Assembly (NCBI GenBank): GCA_001662425.1
Contig: BDDC01000257.1
Location: 1 to 64,000, forward strand
DNA from: Chlamydomonas sphaeroides
Lineage: Eukaryota; Chlorophyta; Chlorophyceae; Chlamydomonadales; Chlamydomonadaceae
Reading direction: 5' to 3'
Length of the DNA stretch: 64,000 nucleotides
Positions 11,901 to 22,600 of this stretch are shown piece by piece (position 1 is the first letter of the stretch; every line of letters begins with the position of its first letter). The translations under genes were made by a program, and so were the position numbers. The notes below the pieces were generated by a model. The model searched no databases. It saw nothing but the letters and a program-made list of their open reading frames with translations, and was not told where the DNA came from.

Positions 11901-12926
11901 ATACAGCGCGAGATACGAAGGCATGGGGTCACTGGGCCCACCACACAGGCGGACGGCGCGCCGCGGAGTGAGCGGCCTCACGCTCAGACACCACACGCAG
12001 CCAGACCCACTGCCCGCGCCCCTGGCCCCTTGCGCGCCCTCGCCTTCCCCAGACAACGGCGCGGCGCTGGGCTCGCTTTTCGCCTTCCCCGACCTCTCCT
12101 CGCGCCCCGCCATCAGCGTGGCGGTGCTGCTGTACAGCGGGCTGGGGCCGGGCGCGCTGGCCACCTACCTGCAGGTGCGGTGCGGGGGGTCGCCGGCATG
12201 TGCCTCACAGCCTCGTCGTTGTTTATCATGCTGAGTCATCAGCTCCCGATACCGTGTACGGCGTGTGATGCGGTGCCACTGCACGACGCGGGCGCGCTGG
12301 CTACCTTCAGGTGCGGTGCGGTGAGGAGTTTCGCCGGCATGTACGATACGTGGCATGCGGTACTCGTACACCATCATGCTGTATCGGCAACGCCTCGGCG
12401 CGGCACTTGTGCCTCCGACGCACGCCCTGTAGCGGAACGTGGCGACGTGAGCCCCCTTCCCGGCCCCTCCTTACCGGCAGGTGGTGGGCTTGTCGACTGT
12501 CCCCGCCACGACGGCGCAGGTGGGGCGGGTCGAGGGGCGGCAGGACTCCCCTCGCTGCGCTGCCCCAGCCGTGCCGCCCTCCCCAGCCCTCTGGCGCAGC
12601 CCCCGCACCTGCACACCTCGACCGGCTGCAGCGCTCCCGCCCCACTCCCGCCGACCCCTCCCCTCCTCCTGCCCCGCCTGCCCCCCGCCCAGGTCATCTA
12701 CTCGCTCACGCCCCTCGCCACCGCGCTCTTCGCCTTCCTGCTGCTGGGCGGCGAGACCACCAGCCCCCTCTCCTGGGCCGGCGGCGCGCTCATCGTGGGC
12801 GCCGCGCTGGCGGCGGCCAACGCGCAGTACCAGCAGCAGGAGGAGCGCCGCCAGCAGGCGGCGGCGGCGGCGGCGCTGGAGGCGCAGGGCGTGGAGGCGG
12901 CGGTGCCGGTGGCCGCGGGCAAGTAG
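8923..12926 (+). CDS. EamA/DMT-family membrane transporter with Ala-rich insert
   Basis: Drug/metabolite-transporter superfamily protein, substrate unknown. Exons: 8923-9423, 9670-9963, 10222-10296, 10508-10606, 10747-11347, 11559-11666, 12053-12174, 12481-12519, 12693-12926, giving 690 residues. Residues 1-90 are rich in Ser, Pro, Arg and Ala, like a plastid transit peptide. Hydrophobic helices begin near residue 94 with an LLWGTYNP segment typical of the first EamA helix. The second EamA half is well preserved: GLSTVPATTAQV in the tiny 39-base exon 8, then a PLATALFAFLLLGGETTSP segment. Exon 5 inserts about 180 residues that are mostly Ala between helices, an unusual feature. The start at 8923 is the first ATG that gives a transit-like leader; an in-frame ATG at 8734 would lengthen it. 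Plastid envelope location is an inference. Confidence 0.85.
12150..12385 (+). repeat. Duplicated end of transporter exon 7 inside intron 7
   Basis: The 3' end of exon 7 with its donor and the following intron (about 12150-12240) is repeated imperfectly at about 12290-12385. Both copies contain GGCGCGCTGG, then an ACCT and CAGGTGCGGTGCGG segment, then CGCCGGCATGT. The second copy lies in intron 7, is not needed for the reading frame, and looks like a decayed tandem duplication. Confidence 0.75.
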
Positions 12927-14564
12927 AGCGCGGCCGCGGCAGGAGTCGCGGCACCGCCAGCAGCAGCAGCAATGCGGGAGTGAGGCAGCAGGCGGATAGC
13001 ATGGCGCAGGGCACGGCGGAAAGCGGGGGCGGCAGCGAGAGCGAGAGCGAGAACGCGGACGTCTCCAGGGCGTTCAGGCTGTCCTTGAGGTCCTTAGGGC
13101 TCGTGCGTCATGTCGGCGGCTTGGGAGCAGTCGGGGGCCGTTGCGCTGCGGCGCCGGCTGCTCTGCTCTGTGGCGACTGGCCGCTATGTGCGGCGGCAGT
13201 CGCGGGAGGGAGGCGCATGGCCGCGTGGGCATGCGCCGCAGCGTCGCGGGAGAGTTAAGTGATGTGTTTTGAGGTGTGCTGGCTGTAGGGCTGCTGGATG
13301 TGAGGTAAATCGTTGAGCTTGGTCGTTGTGCTCCTAGCGGCACCCTAGCCAGCAGCGAGCGCCTGTGTGTGCTGCGGTGGTGGCACCACAAGGAGCGACT
13401 GCTACTGATGTACGCGCGTCGCGTCGGGCGGCGTACCATACTTGTATTGCCAGCAGCCGGCGGCGCAGCGAAAAGCGGCCGCCGGGCCTGCGGTGGCGAC
13501 GATATCATATCTGCCTTGAGCCGCAGTGTACGGATATAGTAGCGAGGAGATGCGACTTATTTGGAGCGCGCATGGTGGGAGTGTGAAGTGACGGGGGCGG
13601 ACAGGTGTGAGGCCCTGTGCCGACCCTGCGGAGTCGCCGGCGGCGTTCCGCACGGGCAGGTTGGAGCCAGGCAAGGGGCAGTTGGGGTCCCCGTGCTTTG
13701 ATGTTGAGCAGAGTGGTTGCAGGGGTTTGCACCAGGGGCTGCGGTAGGCTGCGGTGGACTCGGACCCTGAGCCGCTGTAGCGAAGGTGTTGGTATCTGCT
13801 TTGGACACTGGCAGTTGATGGATGGATTGCAAGCGCCGCGAGCGTGATGGGGTGCCAGAGCCGCGGCCCTTGGGTCTCCAGGTGTGACCCTTGCAGCTGC
13901 GTATCGAGCCGTGTAACGCGGCTCACCTGCTGGCGCCCCCCCCCGACCCTTGGCCGCAAATCGTTCCGTGCTGTCTCGCAATGCGACGACCGCGCTGCCT
14001 GCAGCTGTGGGTCGGCCATGCTGAGACCCGTCTTCGCAAGCAGGATGCGGTGCGCACCCCCGCCGCCACCGAGCTGCCCGTCCACGGGGACCAGAGGGAC
14101 CGTCCAAAGGGACCCCGCAGCAGCGCCTCAAGGGCCAGCGGGCCGATCACTGGGCTCGACAGCACGCGTGCAATGAAGTCCTCGCTTCTCCACGTATCCC
14201 CCCGCTAGGCGGCCGTCTCGGCTCACATTTCGCAGCCCCAGCGGCTGCCGCGGCCGCAGCCGATGCCTGCTCGCGCCCTGGCCCGCACCCCGCCCTAGGC
14301 GGGGCCTCACAGCCCACACCCTGCCGCTGCGGCCTGGCTTCCACAGCGCTTGGCTACACCGCCAGGCCCTGTCGATGCTGCTGCCCAACCTGGCTTCCAC
14401 CCAGCAGCCACGACCACCGGCCCTTGCTGGCCCCCCTCAGCGGCCCCCGCGTCCTCCTCCCAGCGGCCACGCGCACTGCCGTCCCGCTGGCGGTCCTGCT
14501 GCGCCACCGCCACGCGCCTGTGGCCTCAGCCTCCGCCTGCGGCCCTTGCCGGCTGCCGCACAGC
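12927..14564. other. Convergent 3' region, DMT transporter / BolA
   Basis: The stretch between two convergent genes. A plus-strand TGTAA at 13912-13916 is a possible polyadenylation signal for the transporter, about 985 bases after its stop. No matching signal was found for the minus-strand BolA gene. Long open frames on both strands here have no recognisable similarity and are treated as GC-rich by-products. Confidence 0.4.
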
Positions 14565-16010
14565 CTACTGGCTGCCCGCCTCTTCGGGCGTCTTGGTGGT
14601 CATGGAGTCCACCGCGTGCACCGCCTCCTGCAGCTCCAGCCAGATGGCCTGGGCGCAGGCGAGAGGTGGAGCAGCACGCGGCGAGGAGGGGAAGAAGGGG
14701 CAGGGCGGGGCGGGGAAGGGAAGGGCAGGGAGCAACGCGGGGTTAGTCGGGGCAGGCGAGGCGGATGCGGCCTGCCCCCTCCTGCTGCACAAGCCCGCCC
14801 CGCCCAAGCCGCTGTTCCATGGACTCGCTGTAGCCTTGACGACACGCAGCCTGCTGTTGGCTGCCCCTCGTCCGCAATTACTGTACCACCCCAGCCCCGG
14901 CCCCGGCCGCCCTGCTCCCCACCTTGTACACCATGCGCTGACGCTGCATGCTGTTCTTGTCGGCGAACAGCGGCGACACCACGTCGATGGACACGTGGCG
15001 GCCGTCGCCGTACAGGTCGGTCACGGAGCAGGACTGCGCCTCCAGCGCCTCGCTGATCTTGGCGCGCATCGAGTCCATGAGCGCCGACGTCACCTGCGGC
15101 CGGGGGCGGCGGGGCGAGCCGTCTCAGCCGGCCCCTGGCGAAGCGTGCGTCCCGGCGTGTGGTGCGCATGCTGCAGTGCCGGGTCTGCTGCAGTGCCGGG
15201 TCTGCTGCAGTGCCGGGTCTGCTGCAGTGCCGGGTCTGCTGCAGTGCCGGGTCGCGTGTGCGCAGCAAGGCATGCGGCCTGGCGGCGGGCGTAGGCGGCG
15301 GGTGTAGGCGGCGCGGCCGGTGGCTCGGAGGGGAGGGGCGCCACAGCTGCATGGTGACAGGCGGAGCCAGGGCTACCGTATCTGTCGCCATGGTTGGTGT
15401 GTGCAGGTGCGCAAGGGCTCCACGGGCCGGGGCAGGGCAGCGCGTGCGGCGGCTGGACGCATGAGCGAGCCGCCGCGCGTACGGGAACCGCGTGCGGGGT
15501 CTCCTGACCGACGTGAGTCGGCCCACCGCCCAGCCCTGGGCCTACCGCCCACAGCGTCACTACGTAGGCCCAGATCGTGCGGGCGCAGTAAGCATGCAGA
15601 CCCATTCTCCACGCACGGCTCACATCTTTTCACCCCCACTGGTCCTGAAACCCTCTTGGCGAGGGGACTCGTACCCAGGGCTGGTTGGCCCCCATCCCTG
15701 GCGTGGTTGGTCCTGCACCGCGCTTCCTGCCACACCCTGTGCCCCCCCTGCTCTACCCCCGCCCCGCCATCGGCAGCAGCCGCACCTGGCCCGCCGCAGA
15801 GCCGGGGGCTTCAGGCGCCGGGCCGGGGCCCGACACGGGGATTCCACGAGCGATGACAGCGCCGGGGGCTCGCCGGCCGGATGGAGCGGCGACATGGGCT
15901 GGCGCGCGGACGGCCACGCGAGCAGTTGTGCTGCAGACGCGCGCCTGGCTGCTGCCACGGCTGCTGCGCGTGAGCGAAGCGCTCTGGCGGCAGGTGAGTG
16001 TGGATGCCAT
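14565..16010 (-). CDS. BOLA4: BolA-family protein, chloroplast BolA4 type
   Basis: Small protein of the BolA family; in plants BolA4 partners monothiol glutaredoxins in plastid iron-sulfur and redox regulation. Exons on the minus strand: 16010-15786, 15093-14923, 14648-14565, giving 159 residues. Residues 1-75 are a Ser/Arg/Ala leader of transit-peptide type, encoded entirely by exon 1. The BolA domain occupies residues 76-155, with GDGRHVSIDVVS in the central strand, RQRMVYKAIW in the recognition helix and HAVDSMTT near the end, all as in plant BolA4. The start is the ATG that opens the leader; an upstream in-frame ATG at 16094 would add 28 residues. The first intron (692 bases) carries a 17-base tandem repeat. 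The gene is divergent from the tRNase Z-like gene. Confidence 0.93.
15171..15253. repeat. 17-base tandem repeat, five copies
   Basis: Five consecutive copies of CTGCAGTGCCGGGTCTG, the last with two changes. The array lies in intron 1 of the BolA gene. Period 17 with near-perfect copies suggests recent expansion. Confidence 0.95.
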
Positions 16011-16686
16011 CGCGTTGTAGTTAAGCAAGCGAGCAGTTCCGGCGGTGTGTGTGGCTTGGTGGAAGCCGATGAAATATGTAGGCACGTGTGGCACACCTCG
16101 TGTGCACAGCGTCCGCTTGTAATTTCACAGAATGCTCGCGATTCCCTGCAAGCCGCCCCCTGGCGAGAGCTGAGGCCGCCTAGGCCCCCAGCAGTGAGCC
16201 CAGGCCACCCAAACTCTACCGAGCCCTCCATTCAGTCAAAACCCCTGATCGGGGGCTGGATTGGTCCACACTGTGGTGAAGGGTGGGGCAGGGGACCGCG
16301 GGGTAATTCATACGGCAGCGTGCGGGTTTTGGGCGAATGCTTTCTTCCTCAAGTATTGCTGACGAACATAAGTGAAGTTAACAACTTATCAAGAGTTGCA
16401 TTTGACGTGCTGCTCGAGTCCTTGCAGCCGTCACTTTCGCGACTTGCCACAACCGCAACTCCACGCCACAGCGACGCTAAAGAAACATAAGTCTATATTG
16501 TTGTCGACTCGATTCTATTTTAGGTCTGGCGTTATTGCTGGACCGTCGCGACGCAACTCGCGGCCGCCAACAGCCGGAAGGCTGTTGATGCGGCATAGCT
16601 CCACCAGCTCGCACGGTATCGACATCGGCGGCTCCTAAATCCCTTAGTTCAGGCGTTGGCGCTTACGGTCACACGCCGGTCCCGCC
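16011..16686. promoter_or_regulatory. Divergent promoter region, BolA / tRNase Z-like gene
   Basis: The interval between two divergent start codons. The part around 16325-16530 is clearly less GC-rich than its surroundings, as expected of a promoter in this genome. No specific element could be named. Part of the interval may be 5' untranslated sequence or hold an upstream exon. Confidence 0.5.
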
Positions 16687-19600
16687 ATGCATCGCGGGGC
16701 CCACCCCTCGCCATGGGCGGCCTGCAGCCCGTTGCTCCCATCTGCCATCGCGCCTCACCTGCCGGCCAGCGGCGCCACTCAGCAACGCCCCATGGCTGGC
16801 CTACACCTGCGCTGCAGCGTGCTGGTTCCGACCAGGACGCGGCCTGTGCCCGGACCCTGCAGCGCCTCGGCGTGTGCCGCCCCTCAACCCAGCTCTGCGG
16901 CCTTCAGCTGCTCGCCACTACTGGGCAAGTCTGCAGCGCCGGCACCCATCCCCTTTGCGCGTCAAACCCTAGCGGCGCCCCCAGCGGCTACGCGCTCGCG
17001 GCCGGCGGCGCCGGCGCCTGAGCCCGCAGCGGGCCGTAGCTCAAGCCGCGATGGCGACGGCGACGGCATCAGGGTCCGCCATCGTGTCCTTGCGCCAAGG
17101 GAAGACAATGATGACGGCGCCGCTGCGGAGCCCCGCGTCCGCCGGACGCGGCTGGCGGCGGCTCATGACGCTGCTGATGCGGAGCCGAGAGCGGCGGAGG
17201 CGGAGGCACCGCCGATGCTGCGGCGCCGCTTGCGCGTCGCGGCCGAAGGCATGGAGGCAAGCGAACCCCGCCGCCGATTGCGCCCCATAGCCGAAGGCGA
17301 GGAGGCCCCGGAGCCGCGTCGCCGATTGCGCGCTGCGGCCGAAGGCGAGGAGGCGCCAGTGCCGCGGCGCCGCCTGCGCGCTGCTGCCGAAGACGAGGAG
17401 GCACCAGCGCCGCAGCGCCGCCTGCGCGCCACGGCCGAAGGCGAGGAGGCCCCGGAGCCGCGCCGCCGCCTGCGCGCCGCGGCCGAAGGCGAGGAGGCAC
17501 CAGAGCCGCGCCGCCGTGTGCGCGCCGCTGCGCCGGCGGCCGCGGCCGATTCAGCGCCGCAGTCAGCTGGCGGCAACAACAAGGGCTTCCACATCACTGA
17601 CCTCTTCGCATCCCTGGAGAACGAAATAACCGTGACACGCGCCGGCGCTGGCGCCGCCGCCGACCGCGACGACGACGGGCCAGCGCCCATCCGCCGCCGG
17701 GAAGCGAGCTCCGCGCGGGAGTCCAGGTTTGACGGCGGCGAGCGGGACTGGGAGTCTGACCGGCCGCCGCCCATGCGCGGAGCCCGGCCCGGCGGCAGGA
17801 CCTGGGATGGCGGCGCCAGGGAGGACGACGAGGAGGAGGAAGAGGCCGGCCGGCAAAGCCGCGGCAGGACAGCCCGAGCGGCCTCTGACGACGAGGACGA
17901 GGAGGGCGGGGCGTTTGACCGCAGGGGCGCGCGCCGCGAAGGGCGAGGATGGGATGTCGACTCGCGGCAGGCGAGACGCGGCGCTGACCGCGGCTTCGCA
18001 GCAGGCAGTCGCGACGGGGAGGGCCGGCGCGCCGCATCCTCGTCGGATGGCCCTGCGAGGAGGCGGGGCCCCGCGGCTGACGAGGACGACGAGGAGGAGG
18101 AGGAGGCAGGCCGGCAGCGCCGCGGCAGGACCGTCAGAGCGACCTTCTCGGATGAGGGCGAGGTGGACGGCGTGCTCGACCGCAGGGGCGCGCGGCGTGA
18201 GGATCGTGGGTGGGATGTCGACTCGCGTCAAGCGAGAGGCGGCGCGGACCAGGAGCCATCCGCCTGGGGCGAGGGCCCTGCGAGGACTCGGCGCTTCCCG
18301 GCTGCGGAGGATGCGGAGGATGCGGAGGATGCGGAGGAGGAGGAGGAGGAGGAGGCCGGCAGGCAGCGTCGCGGTAGGGCGGCCCGAGCGGCCTCTGACG
18401 ACGAGGACGAGGATGACGGGGCGTTTGACCGCAGGGGGGCGCGCGGCGAGGGGCGAGGGCGGGATGTCGCTCCGCGTCAAGCCGGGCGTGGCGCGGACCG
18501 CGAGCCGTTGGCCGGTGCCGAGGGCCCTGCGAGGACTCCGCGCCCCCAGGCTGGCGAGGACGAGGAGGAGGAGGAGACGCCGCGGCCGGCGGACGAAAGG
18601 CGGCGGCGGCGGGACGCCGAGGCCGAAGGCCCGCCGTCGCCGCCCGTGGGCCCGCCACCGGACCTGTCATCGCTGCCTTGGCCGGCGCAGTGAGCCCGGG
18701 CTTGCGGGCAATGGGCCGCTCCTGGTGGTTGGCCGTTGGCGGCAGTTGGCGTTGGTTGGTCCGCCCATGGCACGGGTTTGTGGGAGCCGGCCCATGGTCC
18801 CCTCCACGTCCCAGGCTTTGGCATGCGAGCTCCGTTAACGGCCCGCCCGCCGGCCCGCAGGTACATGGGTCGGCCTCAGCGGGTGACGGATCTCGCGCCC
18901 GACGACGTGGATGAGCAGGTGCGGGTAATTCGTGGCACCGTGCTCCATACGGGTGCACGATGGTTGCTGGCGCGTTCATCGTGCGCAGTTGGTAGGGATG
19001 CGTTCAGATGCACCAGCGCGAGAGACGAAGCCCAGCGCCGGCTGGAAGGAACGTGTGTTCAGGTATTAGTCGTGTGTGTCATGCGAAGTGTGCGCAATGC
19101 CCACAGCCCGCCCCCGCCATCCTTCCTGCCCTTCGCACGCCCGCGCGTCTAGCAGCTAGCAGAATGTACAAGACGTGTGTGCTATCAAAGCATGTGTTTT
19201 GCGATATCCTAATGGTTGCTGCGCCCTGCTGTTAACCTGCCCCGGCACAGGAGCGCCTGCTGCTGAGCAACGTGCAGGGGCTGTGCCTCACGGCGCTGGG
19301 CTCGGCGGTGGTGCGGCCCACGGCGCGCGCGGCGCTGGCGTCCCTGGCGTTGGGCCGGGGCAAGGACATCCTCATGTTCGACGTCGGTGCGTGCCGTGCA
19401 CCGAGAGGCTGCGGCGCTGCGTTCCCACGCCATCGGTCGCGGCCTTCCCGCCACCTGGCCGCTCTGTTGGCCGCACAACGCTCACCTCACCCCATCTCAG
19501 CCCTCTGGAGTACCGCCGCCCACACATGCCGGCCTGCCCTGCTCCTGCCATGCCTGGCGGCCCCTTCATCCCCCAGGCGACGACACGCAGCGCCAGGTGG

Positions 19601-22600
19601 CCGCCGCCTACCATGTCAAGCCCAGCAAGCTCTTCCGCATCTTCCTAACCAGCCTGGCGCCGGGTGGGGAAGGGGCGGGGCGGCGCAAGCGACCCGCGAG
19701 GGCTTCCGGCGCCTGGCTTGGAGGCGGGCGTGGTGGCGCGGGCAGGCTTGGGCCAGGGTGTCAGCGAGGCCATGGGCGGCCATCCGCCGAAAGCGGACCG
19801 CAGCTGTGGGCGTTGTACGAGTGCAGCGAGGAACCCCTACCCTCCCTGTCGGACCGGTAACTCGACCCATCTCGCTCCGGTCCGCCCCTCCCTCTGTCCC
19901 TCGCCCTCAACCCCTCTCTCTCTCTCTCTGCCCCTTCAGAGTGCTGCCTAGGCCTGCCCGGGCTCATGTGTGTCATCAACCAGGCCCGCCAGCGCGGCCA
20001 CGAGAGCACCGGTATCCCCGTACACGTGTACGGTCCGCCGGGTACGGCAGATCTGCTGGCCACCATCATGCGCGTCAGCCAGACCGTCACGGAGGTCACC
20101 ATCGTGGTGCACGAGGTACGGCGCCGCCGCCCGTACACGTATTGCACGTTGTATCGCCACGGTCCGTGACAACCGCCGTGACATCACCCGTACACGCATC
20201 GTCACGTACACTGCAGCGCACTGCTCGCCCGCTCGCCCGCTTCCTCCCAGCCTCCCTCACCGTTCGTCCCCAGGGCCCCCACCCAACACCCAACACCTTG
20301 CACGAACCAACTCCTGGTGCCCGAGCCCGTCCCGCCTCCGCCCTTGCCAACCCCGCCCTTTGGCCTCCGCCCTCCCCAACCCCGCAGTTTGTGGCCCACG
20401 CCACACCCTGCTGCTCGGGTGACCCAGACGACGCGCCCGAGCCCGAGCTGTCGGCGCCTCGCAGCAGGCTGTACCGCCTGCCGGTGCCGCCCGACCAGTT
20501 CAACGTCAGGGGCGGCTTCAACGCCTCCCTGGACTCCTTCAGCCCCGACTCGGTGAGCTCAATGCCAAGCGTCTGTTGATGTACGAGTTATGGCACTACG
20601 GTATACAATAGTATATCGATGCGGTGGAGATTTGGGCTGCCGACTTGAACGCCTCGGTGGAGCTGTTCAACCCCGACTCGGCGAGCCCCGCATCATGCAC
20701 ACAAGTAGTGAGAGGACAGGCGTGGCAGCGGCCTCCCCGGGCCCTCTGCCGGCGGCCTGGTTGCGTCTGGAGAGGGCTCGGCGCGCGGGCCCCGGCGTTG
20801 CGCGCGGGCGCATGGGCGCACATGTTACCATCGCGCTTGCGCAGATAGCAGATGCGCGAGTCCTGAAACCGGACCTTTAACAGGCTAACTCTACAACCCC
20901 AGGATCGGCTCAAGTTCAAGCGCGGCCGCACCGCCTCTGGCGGCGTGCTGTCGTTCGACCCGCGGGCCGGCTACCTGCCCTTCCCGCCCCTGGCGCCGGG
21001 CGACCCGGACCGGTGCGTGTGCGTGTGCGTGGGCGTAAGCGTAGGCCTGGGCAGGGCTTGGGTATCGGTACGGGGCTCTGCAGGGGGCTTTTGCGCCAGG
21101 CCTGCGCGCCCACGTCTGCTCATACTCGGGCGCTTCGGATGCGCGCCCTTCATGCCGACACGCCTGCGTTGCATCCCCCCTCCCTCCTCCCTCCCTCCCT
21201 CCTCCCCGCCGCAGCACCGACGTGGACCCGCAGCTGCTCACGTGGACGCTGGATCTGGACATCACAGCCCGCGTCCAGGTCTGCCAACTGCCGGGGCCGC
21301 GCACCACGTACGCCTACACTGTACAGGTACGGCAGGCGTACGGCGTACGGGTATTGCACGGCGCAGTCGCGGGGGTTGCGGCAGCGCACGGCGGCGTGCG
21401 ACGGCAGGGAGCTCGCCACGCGGCACGGTTTGCGCTTTTGGTGTCATGCTGTGCCCGGTGCCCCACCCAACACGGCCGCAGGAGCCGGACCGCGCGGGCG
21501 GTCTGGTGGTGGAGCGGGCGGCGGCGGCAGGCATCCCCCCGGGGCGCGCGTTCGCGCAGCTCAAGGAGGGGAAGCCCGTTTACAACAAGTGGGTCGCAGG
21601 GGCAGGGGGGCACGGCACGGTTCCCCGGCAACGGGCATGTCCCCCCCGACGGGGCCGGTCACTCGGACCCAACCTGCCTGCGGTGCCGGTGCCCAAGACG
21701 TCGCCAGGCCCTTGGCCTCAGCATCAGGCCCCGGTACCCCCACACCCATAAAGTTGAGCACACGCACATCTGCGCCACCTCCCTACCAATTTGCACATCC
21801 CCTCCCGCAGCGACGGCCACCTGATCCCGCCCGAGATGGTCATCTCGCCCACCCGCCCCGGCCGCCGGGTGGTGGTGGCGGGCAACAGCACGCAGCCGGA
21901 GGCGCTGCTGGCGGCGGCACCGCTGGCCCACGGCGCCGACGTGCTGGTGGCGGGCGGCGCCTGGCTGACGGTGAGGGCGTGAGGGCGTGGTGGGCGGGTG
22001 GTGAGACAGGGGGACAGCTGTGCAGGCTGCTTGTTGTGGAGAGTTGGGAGGGTGGCCGTGGCAGCGGCCGGGGCTCGCGGCGGGGGCTTGGAAAGATTGA
22101 GGTAGCGCCTGGCTGGGGATGCGCGATGGGGGTGCTGGGCGGGTAAGGGCGGGCGGGTGGAGAGGGGACGGGGGGCGCAGCTGCCCTGCGGAGTGGGCGC
22201 GGTGTGGGCGCCGGGCGCTCTTGGAGGCGGCAGCCTCGCTTGGCTGGGGAAGCTGGGTTGGTGCAGCTGGAGGGGCGTGGGGCGTGCGACGTGCCGTGGC
22301 GCGGACACGCTCGCCCCAACGGGCTAGGGCCTGCTGGCGAGAGCTGGGCGACAGCCCTAGCCTCGCCCAGCCCCGGCAGCCTGGAGCCGAGCCCGCCCCG
22401 AGCCCCGCCACCGAGCTGTCGCCGCCCTGGCCCGCCCCGGGTGCTGCGCCCTGCCTGTCGCAGTCGGAGGCGGAGCAGGCGGAGCAGGCGGGCGGCTGCA
22501 CGGGCGCCGCGCTGGGCTCGGTGGCTGCGGCCCTGGGCGTCCGGTACCTGGTGCTCAGCAAGTGAGTGACACTCGATTCATGCGGTGTATTGGCGTTCCG

